Origin: an uncultured bacterium
GTDB lineage: Bacteria; Cyanobacteriota; Vampirovibrionia; Gastranaerophilales; Gastranaerophilaceae
NCBI GenBank assembly: GCA_949286885.1
Contig: CASEEG010000079.1
Location: 1 to 55,856 of the forward strand
Direction of reading: 5' to 3'
Length of the DNA stretch: 55,856 nt
The first letter of the stretch is position 1. Each line of letters starts with the position of its first letter. Below the pieces are notes generated by a model. It had not been told where the DNA came from. It worked only from the letters and a program-made list of their open reading frames with translations, and ran no database searches. The translations under genes and the position numbers were made by a program. Below, piece after piece: positions 7,806-16,033 of this stretch.

Positions 7806-8937
7806 AGAAAACAACGCCGGTTGGTTAGGTGGTGTTAATTATTTTAAAAATCTGTTCTTCGCATTATCTTTAGTTAATGACGGTTCTATTTGCCCATATC
7901 TGCCGCCAAATAATCCCGAAGAACTGTTTGAGCATGTAAATAAGTTCAAAAAAAGTGCATTTTATTGGGATAAATTTGTTTGCGCAATTACCGGCAGAAA
8001 ATATAACAAAATGGACACTATCGTAAAAAAAGCGGATATACTTTCACATTGTTATACTGTTTACAAGAATACGTGTTGTATTTGCTGGATACCCGATTTT
8101 CAACATTTACATCTGCCTGATATGTTTGAACAGAGTGAGCTTATTCACAGAAATGAAACTTTTGCTGATATGGCAAAAAATGCGAATACAATAATTTTAA
8201 GTAGTTATGATGCCTTAAATGATTTCAAAAAATTTGCGCCCGAGCACGCAAATAAAGCACGTGTACTAAATTTCGTGTCTTATATTGATCCACAAGTTTA
8301 TGATGTTACCAATAATATCTCTGCGCAGGTATCCGCAACTTATGATCTCCCCAAAAAATATTTCTATGTTCCTAATCAATTTTGGAAACATAAAAATCAT
8401 ATTTGCGTGTTAAATGCAATTGCACTCCTTAAGAAGCAGGGTGTAGATGTTAATGTAGTTTTTAGCGGTTCTAAAAGTGATTACAGAGACAATTCTTTTT
8501 TCAGTGAGATTTTAGATATAATTCAAAAGTACAATATTCAGCAAAACGTTAGGTTGCTAGGTGTTATAAAGCTGACTGAAGTATATTATTTGATGCGTCA
8601 TTGTGTTTCAATAATTAACCCTTCTTTGTTTGAAGGATGGTCTTCGACAGTTGAAGAGGCTAAAAGTATAGGTAAAAATATTATACTGTCTGATTTAAAT
8701 GTGCACAGAGAACAAAATCCAATGAATGCTTTGTATTTTTCGCCGCATGACTGTGAGCAGCTTGCGGTTATACTAAAAGAAAAGTGGAATAATTCGCAGG
8801 GCGGTCCGGATTTTGATTTGGAAGTTACTGCAAGAGGAGCTATGCTAGACAGAATGAAAAGCTTTGGTGAGAATTATAAAAAAATTCTCTTTGAAGCATA
8901 TAATACTTATAATGCCGATAATAAAGCCGAGGTTTAA
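7762..8937 (+). CDS. Glycosyltransferase family 4 (GT-B)
   Basis: The 391-residue protein has the two Rossmann domains of GT4 enzymes. The N-terminal half shows 'GGVNYFKNLF', the glycine-rich acceptor loop. The C-terminal half shows 'FYVPNQFWKHKNH', 'NVRLLGVI' and the donor-binding 'PSLFEGWSSTVEEAKSIGK' (the E-x7-E region that holds the nucleotide sugar). It would add a sugar to the growing surface glycan at the cytoplasmic face of the membrane; donor and acceptor are unknown. It starts inside the end of the SDR gene and is the last gene of the 9-kb operon. The converging dapL gene ends 32 bp away. Confidence 0.9.
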   Translation: MQTGTKKSIRVYFPRENNAGWLGGVNYFKNLFFALSLVNDGSICPYLPPNNPEELFEHVNKFKKSAFYWDKFVCAITGRKYNKMDTIVKKADILSHCYTVYKNTCCICWIPDFQHLHLPDMFEQSELIHRNETFADMAKNANTIILSSYDALNDFKKFAPEHANKARVLNFVSYIDPQVYDVTNNISAQVSATYDLPKKYFYVPNQFWKHKNHICVLNAIALLKKQGVDVNVVFSGSKSDYRDNSFFSEILDIIQKYNIQQNVRLLGVIKLTEVYYLMRHCVSIINPSLFEGWSSTVEEAKSIGKNIILSDLNVHREQNPMNALYFSPHDCEQLAVILKEKWNNSQGGPDFDLEVTARGAMLDRMKSFGENYKKILFEAYNTYNADNKAEV

Positions 8938-8969
8938 CAAGGCTTATGTTTTGTTTGCCCTATTTGGAC

Positions 8970-10148
8970 TTATTTTGTGCCAAATAATGATTCAAATCTT
9001 TGCATTGCTTCAACTGTATTTTCTCTTGAGTTGAATGATGTCAATCTGAAGTAACCTTCACCGTTTTTGCCAAAACCCGACCCGGGAGTGCCGACTACTT
9101 GAATTTTTTCCAACAGGTAATCAAAAAATTCCCATGAGGTTCTATTTTCGGGGCACTTAAGCCAAATATACGGAGAGTGTTTGCCACCTGTATACCATAT
9201 TTTACATCTATCCAGAGTTTTTGAAATAATTTTTGCATTTTCTTTGTAATATTCAATATTTTCTCTGATTTCCTTCTGGCCTTCTTCGCTAAATACCGAT
9301 TCTGCCCCTCTTTGAATTATATACGGGACGCCGTTAAATTTTGTTGTTTGTCGTCTAAGCCAGAATTTATTCAAATTTTCAAGTTCATTAGGTACAATTG
9401 TGTAGCCGCATCTTGTTCCGGTGAAACCTGCCGTTTTTGATAGTGAGCAAAATTCAATCGCGCAGTCTTTTGCACCATCTATTTCAAAAATACTTCTTGG
9501 TAATTTTTCGTCAGATATAAAGCTTTCATACGCCGCATCAAAGAGTATTATTGAATTTGATTTTTGGGCATATTTTACCCAGGCGTCAAGTTGTTCTTTG
9601 TTGTATACCGCACCTGTCGGGTTATTTGGGGAACAAATATATATAATGTCAACTTTTTGACTAATTTCATCGGGCATTGGTAAAAAACCATTGTTTGAGT
9701 TTGCATTTGCAAACAAAACTTTTCTGCCCGCCATAATATTTGTGTCAACATAAACCGGGTATACTGGGTCAGGGACTAACACTACATTGTCTGTTGAAAA
9801 TAAATCTAAAATGTTTCCAAGGTCGCTTTTTGCACCGTCAGATATGAATATTTCAGAGATAGCCAATTCTACATTTCTTTTTTTATAATATCTCTTTATG
9901 GCATTTTGTAAAAATTCATATCCTTGTTCCGGGCCATAACCTCTAAATGTTTCTTGTATACCCATTTCGTCAACAGCTTTGTGCATTGCTTGAACAACTG
10001 TTTTACACAGAGGTAAAGTTACGTCACCTATGCCCATTCTGATGATTTTTTTATCAGGATTTTTTGCACAGTAATCTACAACTTTCTTTGCTACGGTAGA
10101 AAATAAGTAGCTCTGTTCCAAGTTTAAGTAATTTTTATTTATATTCAT
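8970..10148 (-). CDS. dapL: LL-diaminopimelate aminotransferase
   Basis: This is a 392-residue class I/II PLP aminotransferase. 'RMGIGDVTLPLC', 'FRGYGPEQGYEFLQ', 'FISDGAKSDLGN', 'DPVYPVYVDTN', 'CSPNNPTGA', the PLP-lysine segment 'SLSKTAGFTGTRCGY' and 'FGKNGEGYFRLTSF' follow LL-DAP aminotransferase closely. The enzyme converts tetrahydrodipicolinate directly to LL-diaminopimelate for lysine and peptidoglycan synthesis. This short route is known from plants, cyanobacteria, Chlamydia and some others, which fits a cyanobacteria-related host. AAGGAG is placed correctly ahead of the ATG, and a TATAAT lies about 30 nt upstream. The gene stands alone on the minus strand, converging on the glycan operon. 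Confidence 0.93.
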   Translation of the reverse strand: MNINKNYLNLEQSYLFSTVAKKVVDYCAKNPDKKIIRMGIGDVTLPLCKTVVQAMHKAVDEMGIQETFRGYGPEQGYEFLQNAIKRYYKKRNVELAISEIFISDGAKSDLGNILDLFSTDNVVLVPDPVYPVYVDTNIMAGRKVLFANANSNNGFLPMPDEISQKVDIIYICSPNNPTGAVYNKEQLDAWVKYAQKSNSIILFDAAYESFISDEKLPRSIFEIDGAKDCAIEFCSLSKTAGFTGTRCGYTIVPNELENLNKFWLRRQTTKFNGVPYIIQRGAESVFSEEGQKEIRENIEYYKENAKIISKTLDRCKIWYTGGKHSPYIWLKCPENRTSWEFFDYLLEKIQVVGTPGSGFGKNGEGYFRLTSFNSRENTVEAMQRFESLFGTK

Positions 10149-10294
10149 AAGTTATATTCTCCTTGTATGTTTGCTATTATAATACAAATTTTATTAATTT
10201 GATACATTAGTGTAGCCTTATGTACGATATATTTTATTTTTTATCTTTCTAAAATTAAACATCGTTTTTACGTTTGTTGAGGATTAGAAGACAG

Positions 10295-12406
10295 ATGAAA
10301 TTTTATAAAAATATTGTGTCCGTTTTGTTTGTAATTTTATTTTTTAACCAATGTGTTTATGCAAAAAAGACACTTCCTCCAATACCGGTTAATAAGTACC
10401 CTGACTATTCATATGAATTCGTCGGGAAAGATAAATTTGAAGGTTTTAACAGAAAGATGTTTATTTTTAATCAAAAGATGAATAAATATGCGCTCAAGCC
10501 AATTCATATTGTTTGGGCCTCTATTATGCCAAAATATGGTATGGATAGAATTCAAAGTGCTTATACAAATATCGAATATCCAAAAAGATTGGTAAGTACT
10601 TTATTGCAAAGAGACTTCAAGGCTTCAGGTCATGAAACCTTGAGATTTTTGACAAATACTACACTTGGAATCGGAGGCTTATATGACCCTGCTTATAAAT
10701 GGTTTAAATTAGAACCTTTGAAAGAAGATGTTGCTCAAGGGCTTGCAAAGTGCAAAATCAAACAGGGGCCATATCTTGTACTCCCTTTCATAAATTCAAC
10801 TTCGCCGCGCTCGGTATTGGGCTCACTTTTAGAGTGTCCGCTAGATCCTTCAATGTATATTGGTTCTCCGATAACGGCCGCTATAAAAGCCGGATTGCTA
10901 ATTAATCGTACGGCTTATGCGCAACCTGTGATTAAGATGGTAGAGTCAAATTTTGCAGACCCGTATGATATTGCTAAAAAACTCTGGGGTCTTGAGAGAT
11001 ATATTAAGGAAAATAATTACGACAGAAAAGAAATACTCGAGCTTGCTTTAAAGGAATGCAAGGAGCTTCTAAAAGAGAATGAAATATCAAGAGCATTAAA
11101 TGTCGGTGATGAAAAAGTACAATTTTCGGATAATTTGCTTGTGGATGACACAATAAAAGGCTACGCCTGGTTTGATGACATTGACAAAACCGATGTAGAT
11201 CTGACAAATAAACAGTTAATCCCCGATGTTATACTTGAAAATTTCAATCCGCAATGTCCTGTAACAGATGCTATGAGAACTGCACTTTTTGAAACAAACG
11301 AAGATTATAAATCCATATGGAGCGAACTTTCTTTGTGGAATCGTTGTTTTGCAAAAAGAATTAAAACTTCCCAGGTAAATATTGTTCCAAATCGCCAGGA
11401 TTACAAGTTTAGATATATATTGCAAAAAGATAAAAATTCTCCATTGGTTATAATCTATCCATCAATTGGCGAGGGTATTTCATCGCACCATTCTGTTGTA
11501 TTTGCAAAGATTTTCTACGATTTAGGCTATTCTGTTGTAATACAAGGCAGCCATTTTCACTGGGAATTTGTAAAGAGTTTGCCTGAGGGCTATGTACCGG
11601 GAGTGCCTGAATACGATGTGGCTTATCTGAGAGATATAACACAAAAAATAATAGAAAAACTGGAAGATAAGTACGAGTGTAAATTTACAGACAAAACAGT
11701 CATTGGCACGTCTTTTGGGGCATTTGCGACATTGTTTCTTGCTGAGATGGAATCCAAAAACAATAAGCTTAATATTTCAAAGTATATTTCTATCAACCCG
11801 CCAATACGCTTATTGTATGCCGTAAATGTTATTGATAAAAATAATGATGAATGGAAAGAAAATCCTGTTGATATCAAAAAAAGAGTGGCTTTAAGTGCCT
11901 CAAAGATAATTCAACTAACGCAGCAAAAAAATGATTTTGGCAGTGATTTTAAGCTTGATGTGCTGCCTTTTAATATTGATGAAGCAAGATTGATTACTTG
12001 TTTTGTATTAAGGCAGAAACTTTCCGACTTACTATTTACTCTTGAAAATACTAAAACTTCTAAAAGAACAGATATTTACGATATGATAAACAATATGAGC
12101 TATTTTGATTATATTGAAAAATATGTTATTCCTCAAAATCATAGCAGTTACCAAGAATTAGATAAAAAGACAAGTTTATACCAAATAAGCAATTTTCTGC
12201 TTAATAACAAAAATTATAAAATATACCATACTTTAGATGATTATCTTGTAAATCAAGAACAACTTAAAGATTTAAGGAAATTCGCAGGGAAAAATCTTGT
12301 GTTATTTGACAAAGGATCCCATCTTGGTTATTTATACAGAAAAGAATTTAAGGATATTCTGTTAAGTGATATTCCACCTGTTAAAAAACTTTCAGTGCAG
12401 CAGTGA
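10295..12406 (+). CDS. MlaA (VacJ)-domain protein fused to an alpha/beta-hydrolase-like domain
   Basis: This 703-residue exported protein has a signal peptide at residues 1-23 ('NIVSVLFVILFFNQCVYA'). The cysteine is not in a good lipobox, so cleavage by signal peptidase I after 'VYA' is likelier than lipidation. Residues ~45-245 are an MlaA domain ('FEGFNRKMFIFN', 'RFLTNTTLGIGGLYDPA', 'GPYLVLPF', 'ADPYDIAKK'). MlaA sits in the outer membrane and removes misplaced phospholipids. Residues ~390-560 look like an alpha/beta hydrolase with 'VIIYPSIGEG' and the nucleophile motif 'GTSFG' (Ser ~473). Ordinary MlaA is about 250 residues, so this is a fusion at nearly three times that length. The frame is open from a TTG at 10274, but the ATG at 10295 gives the signal peptide. 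The hydrolase substrate is unknown; lipid is an inference. Confidence 0.8.
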   Translation: MKFYKNIVSVLFVILFFNQCVYAKKTLPPIPVNKYPDYSYEFVGKDKFEGFNRKMFIFNQKMNKYALKPIHIVWASIMPKYGMDRIQSAYTNIEYPKRLVSTLLQRDFKASGHETLRFLTNTTLGIGGLYDPAYKWFKLEPLKEDVAQGLAKCKIKQGPYLVLPFINSTSPRSVLGSLLECPLDPSMYIGSPITAAIKAGLLINRTAYAQPVIKMVESNFADPYDIAKKLWGLERYIKENNYDRKEILELALKECKELLKENEISRALNVGDEKVQFSDNLLVDDTIKGYAWFDDIDKTDVDLTNKQLIPDVILENFNPQCPVTDAMRTALFETNEDYKSIWSELSLWNRCFAKRIKTSQVNIVPNRQDYKFRYILQKDKNSPLVIIYPSIGEGISSHHSVVFAKIFYDLGYSVVIQGSHFHWEFVKSLPEGYVPGVPEYDVAYLRDITQKIIEKLEDKYECKFTDKTVIGTSFGAFATLFLAEMESKNNKLNISKYISINPPIRLLYAVNVIDKNNDEWKENPVDIKKRVALSASKIIQLTQQKNDFGSDFKLDVLPFNIDEARLITCFVLRQKLSDLLFTLENTKTSKRTDIYDMINNMSYFDYIEKYVIPQNHSSYQELDKKTSLYQISNFLLNNKNYKIYHTLDDYLVNQEQLKDLRKFAGKNLVLFDKGSHLGYLYRKEFKDILLSDIPPVKKLSVQQ

Positions 12407-13312
12407 TCTTATTTTTTTGTAAATACCTCTTCTGAATGGAGAGTACAGATAGAATTTCCCGTTATTATCCCAACCTGGATTATTATCCTTTCTTAGTATT
12501 TTTCCTTTGTTTGAGAAAATGTTTTCAAAGAAATCAATTATATCTTTATTATAGTTTGTTTTTTTTATTATTTTTGGCGCATTTATCATTTCAAGATATA
12601 GTTGGTCATTATTGTCAATTTCTATTATTTTCTTAATTGCATCTTCCAGTGATTGAAAATTGCTGATGCAGATAAATGATTTAGGATTGAATTCCTCTGC
12701 TATGAGTGGATTGCCCCAATATATCGGTATAGTATTTGCCAGAAAAGCATCCGTAATTTTTTCCGTCGTGTAGCCTTCACTTGAAGAATTTTCAAAAGCT
12801 ATTGTAAATTTAAATTTGCTCAGATATTCAATTTTGTCTTTAATTCTCTTACCAGTGTTGTTTAAAAGCTTGCCGGAAGAGTCAATTTTTTTATATTTTG
12901 AGAGTTGTTTAAAAAAATTAACTCTTATTTTGTCCGCATATATTCCATTTGAGTATAGAAAACTGCAGAAGTCTCTTTTTTCCAATTGTACAACTTTTGC
13001 CGGTGTTTTTCTGATTTTTTCAAGAAAGAAGTATATCGGTACTCTTAAATATCTTTGTTGAAAATTTATATAGTCAAAACCTATAGCATAATCATATATG
13101 TTAAAATCTGGAGTTATATTCTCGCCTGTGTAGAAAATCTTGGGGCATTTAAATTTTCTGTGCTCATTTCCATAACAAGAACAAATAACAAAATCAGGAT
13201 TTTTTTTCTCTAAAACCAAATCATATTTATCTTTCAAAATATTTACAAAGAAATCATTTTCAAAGTTATGTTCTTTCCAAAAATCGCAAAAGTAAATTTT
13301 TATTTGTTGCAT
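12392..13312 (-). CDS. Family GT10 fucosyltransferase-like glycosyltransferase
   Basis: The 306-residue protein matches bacterial alpha-1,3/4-fucosyltransferases of family GT10. Its C-terminal donor site reads 'FAIAFENSSSEGYTTEKI' in pattern (here 'FTIAFENSSSEGYTTEK'), followed by 'DAFLANTIPIYWGNP'. The N-terminal half has 'KIFYTGENITPDFN' and 'YAIGFDY'. Such enzymes move L-fucose from GDP-fucose to GlcNAc-containing acceptors; in gut bacteria they can build Lewis-type surface antigens. No GDP-fucose synthesis genes are in the window, so the donor is inferred from the family. Its 3' end overlaps the 3' end of the MlaA fusion by 15 nt in convergent orientation. A weak GAGAG precedes the ATG. 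Confidence 0.85.
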   Translation of the reverse strand: MQQIKIYFCDFWKEHNFENDFFVNILKDKYDLVLEKKNPDFVICSCYGNEHRKFKCPKIFYTGENITPDFNIYDYAIGFDYINFQQRYLRVPIYFFLEKIRKTPAKVVQLEKRDFCSFLYSNGIYADKIRVNFFKQLSKYKKIDSSGKLLNNTGKRIKDKIEYLSKFKFTIAFENSSSEGYTTEKITDAFLANTIPIYWGNPLIAEEFNPKSFICISNFQSLEDAIKKIIEIDNNDQLYLEMINAPKIIKKTNYNKDIIDFFENIFSNKGKILRKDNNPGWDNNGKFYLYSPFRRGIYKKIRSLLH

Positions 13313-13369
13313 TAATAACTCTCTAACTGCTTAAATCTATTGATAGTTTAATTTTATTCTACAACAAAT

Positions 13370-13375
13370 TATAAT
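13370..13375 (+). promoter_or_regulatory. Probable -10 box for pyruvate kinase
   Basis: A perfect TATAAT lies about 40 nt before the chosen pyk start. The -35 position 17 nt upstream (13347-13352, TTTAAT) is poor, so the assignment rests on the -10 alone. Confidence 0.35.
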
Positions 13376-13415
13376 GTTTATGATAATATATTTGTGCAAA
13401 TAGATGGAGAATATG

Positions 13416-14849
13416 ATGAAGTATAACTATGCCAAACGTACAAAAATTGTTGCTACAATCGGTCCTGCTGTGGATACTAAAGAGGCGATCAGCAAACTTG
13501 TTCATGCAGGTGCTAATGTTTTCAGACTTAACACTTCACATGGGGACATACATTATCATAAGGATAAATTCTCTCTAATAAGACAAGTTTGTAGCGAGAT
13601 TGGAGTATATTGCGCAATAATGATAGATTTGCAAGGTCCTAAAATAAGAGTTGGCAATCTTATTAAAGACATTGAATTAAAAAATAATCAAGAGGTTATA
13701 TTTTCCCATACTAATAATCAAACCGGGCAAGGTGTTATACCTGTTGACTATAAGGGTATTACAAAAGATGTTACACAGGGCAGTAGAATATTGTTGGATG
13801 ATGGAAAGATTTGTGCCGTTGTTAACAAGGTTGTTGATGATAAAGTTTTTGCGCTAATAACAAATGGCGGTTTATTAAAATCAAGAAAGGGTCTAAATAT
13901 TCCTGGTTCTACAGCGAGTTTGAGTGCGATTAGCGAAAAAGATATTGAATTTATTAAATTTGCCGTTGAGATGGGTGCAGATTATATTGCACTATCTTTT
14001 GTGCGTAATAAAGATGATATTTTGCTTGCCAAAAAATATATCAGTGACTTTAATTCAAGTATTCCTGTTATTGCTAAGCTTGAAAAACCTGAGGCAATTG
14101 ATAATTTACAAGAAATAATATCAGTATCTGATTGTATAATGGTGGCAAGAGGTGATCTGGGTATTGAATTGTCACCGGTTGAGGTGCCAATTTGCCAAAA
14201 ACTTATAATTAGTGAATGTAATAAACAAAAAAAGCCTGTAATCGTTGCTACTCAAATGCTGGAATCTATGATTTACGAACCTATTCCAACGCGCGCTGAG
14301 GTGTCTGATGTTGCTAATGCTATAATTGACGGCGCAGATGCTGTTATGCTCTCGGGTGAAACTTCTGTTGGCAAATATGCACTGCAAGCGGTTAGTACTA
14401 TGGCGCAAATTGCTATGCATACTGAAAATAGTACTTTTTATGAATTCGACAAAGATTTTGAGCTTTCTGAGGATATGGCTCTCACAAGGCAAGCAATTGT
14501 ATTTGGTGCGGATAAAATGCTTAAATACGTCAATGCAAGAGCCGTTTTAAGTTTTTCTCATTTTGGTTATTCTACTCGTCTAATGTCTAAACTTAAACCC
14601 TCGGTACCAATTATTCTTGTTTCTGATTTAGAGGAAACTTGCAGAAAAATGTCGCTTGCTTGGGGGGTTTACCCATTTCATAAAAAGTGGGACAACGTTT
14701 TGACAGGTGATTTGTTAATTAAAATAGACGAATTCTTAACAAACGAAGCCGGATTAAAGATGGGTGAGTATGTTGTTATAACTGGTTCTGCTCCAAATTT
14801 AATAACCGGTAGGACGAATTTTGTTCGTGTGCATAAAATTGGCACATAA
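13416..14849 (+). CDS. pyk: Pyruvate kinase
   Basis: This 477-residue protein is a standard-length pyruvate kinase. The start is 'RTKIVATIGPA', followed by 'NVFRLNTSHGD', 'IMIDLQGPKIR', the active-site helix pattern 'CIMVARGDLGIEL', 'KPVIVATQMLESM' and 'PTRAEVSDVANAI.DGADAVMLSGE'. It converts phosphoenolpyruvate and ADP to pyruvate and ATP. A C-terminal allosteric-type domain is present ('ARAVLSFSHFGYSTRLMSKLKPSVPI'). Three in-frame ATGs are possible (13404, 13413, 13416). GGAG at 13406-13409 lies inside the first and is best placed for 13416. The gene stands alone and ends in a strong hairpin terminator. Confidence 0.95.
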   Translation: MKYNYAKRTKIVATIGPAVDTKEAISKLVHAGANVFRLNTSHGDIHYHKDKFSLIRQVCSEIGVYCAIMIDLQGPKIRVGNLIKDIELKNNQEVIFSHTNNQTGQGVIPVDYKGITKDVTQGSRILLDDGKICAVVNKVVDDKVFALITNGGLLKSRKGLNIPGSTASLSAISEKDIEFIKFAVEMGADYIALSFVRNKDDILLAKKYISDFNSSIPVIAKLEKPEAIDNLQEIISVSDCIMVARGDLGIELSPVEVPICQKLIISECNKQKKPVIVATQMLESMIYEPIPTRAEVSDVANAIIDGADAVMLSGETSVGKYALQAVSTMAQIAMHTENSTFYEFDKDFELSEDMALTRQAIVFGADKMLKYVNARAVLSFSHFGYSTRLMSKLKPSVPIILVSDLEETCRKMSLAWGVYPFHKKWDNVLTGDLLIKIDEFLTNEAGLKMGEYVVITGSAPNLITGRTNFVRVHKIGT

Positions 14850-14882
14850 TATAACCACGCCTTGAATTTGGCGTGGTTATAT
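14849..14882. terminator. Perfect 13-bp hairpin terminator between convergent genes
   Basis: Arm ATATAACCACGCC (14849-14861), 8-nt loop, and arm GGCGTGGTTATAT (14870-14882). It directly follows the pyk stop and precedes an AT-rich tract, and it can work for both converging transcripts. Confidence 0.85.
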
Positions 14883-14922
14883 TTATAATGTTTTATTTTT
14901 CATCGTTATTTACTTCGTCTTT

Positions 14923-15882
14923 TTAATTATTTTCCTCGTCGATTTTTTCTTTTTCTTTTGCATATTCCCTTGAAAGTTCAAGCATATCTTCATAGGACAA
15001 ATCAATATCAACACCGTATTGTAGTTTAATTTCTTTAGCTGCTCTTTCTATTTCTTCAATACTTGCGTCAGCGTATCCGTTGTATCTTGACAAGGCTTTT
15101 TCAAGCACCAGTTTTTTAAATTTCGTTTCACTCATTTCATTACCATCATCTTCACTATACTGATCTTGATTTTCGTCTTTATTGTCAGTTTTGCTTTTAT
15201 TTGTATCAAATATGTTTTCATCTATTTGCATTTCTTCTAAAGACTGCATTTGCATATTTCTAGTTTTTTCAAGCTGTCCCATTAATATTTCTTGTTGTTG
15301 TTTTTGATTTTCTTCGATTTGCATTAAAAGGGCTTCTTGGCGTTTCTTTGCTTCTTCCAATGCTCCGGTGCCAGTTGATGAGCCTGAAGAAGTAACGCCT
15401 ATGCTGCTTGTAACATCTCCAAGTATTTCATTTAGATATATTTCTTCAATTTCAAGTGATCCGTTTCCGTTCGCGTCAGCAATCTTAATCGTCGAATTGC
15501 CGTCAGAGAAAGTGTATACTGCAATAGAGCCTGTTGTAGTATCCGTATCGTAATGTCCATCAAGTTTATTATCTGGGATGTAAGACGTTTTTTTGTATTC
15601 AACAGTACAGGTTAAACCTATGTCCTTTGCTGCACTTATTAAATCGGAGCGATGCATTACTGATTTACCCTCAAAAAGTCCTGCAATCTTACTTTGCAGT
15701 TCCAGGTCGCCTTCTTCATCGCCTATGCTTTGTAAGAGTTCTTCTTTTAGGTCTGCACCAAGTGCATTTCCGTAATCTTCAAAATTTGCTTCACCTTTTC
15801 CTAAATGGGTGGTGTCAAGACCTCTTGCTTTTATGCTTTCAATAAATTCATCATACGATTTTCCAACACCATTAGTAGACAT
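14923..15882 (-). CDS. EF-hand-containing protein of unknown function
   Basis: This is a 319-residue, acidic, Gln/Glu-rich protein with no signal peptide or membrane segment. Residues 136-147 read DANGNGSLEIEE, a complete 12-residue EF-hand loop with oxygen ligands at positions 1, 3, 5, 7, 9 and 12. It is followed by a helix-like 'IYLNEILGDV', so calcium binding is plausible. Residues ~180-215 form a Gln/Glu/Met-rich predicted coiled coil ('RQEALLMQIEENQKQQQEI'), and a helical C-terminal part follows. Only one EF-hand is obvious, although they usually pair. AAAGGAG precedes the ATG. No family is recognised. The divergent neighbour is a radical SAM gene. Confidence 0.7.
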   Translation of the reverse strand: MSTNGVGKSYDEFIESIKARGLDTTHLGKGEANFEDYGNALGADLKEELLQSIGDEEGDLELQSKIAGLFEGKSVMHRSDLISAAKDIGLTCTVEYKKTSYIPDNKLDGHYDTDTTTGSIAVYTFSDGNSTIKIADANGNGSLEIEEIYLNEILGDVTSSIGVTSSGSSTGTGALEEAKKRQEALLMQIEENQKQQQEILMGQLEKTRNMQMQSLEEMQIDENIFDTNKSKTDNKDENQDQYSEDDGNEMSETKFKKLVLEKALSRYNGYADASIEEIERAAKEIKLQYGVDIDLSYEDMLELSREYAKEKEKIDEENN

Positions 15883-16021
15883 TTTTACTCCTTTTGTTGA
15901 ATTCCATATTTCAGTATAAATATCGGCATTTGTTAATTTTTATACATATTTTTTTCTCAAAAATTAACATTTTGTTACAAATTTACCTTGTTTGTATGGT
16001 TTTTAAGGTGCATGATGACAT

Positions 16022-16027
16022 TATACT
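16022..16027 (+). promoter_or_regulatory. -10 box 6 nt before the start codon (leaderless candidate)
   Basis: TATACT is followed by exactly six bases and then the ATG at 16034. There is no Shine-Dalgarno, and no convincing -35 can be picked. The expected transcription start falls on the start codon. Confidence 0.5.
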
Positions 16028-16033
16028 AATTGT

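Noticed and set aside
14172-14492. 106-residue minus-strand frame inside pyk
   Set aside because: It lies antisense to highly conserved pyruvate kinase sequence and has no start signals.
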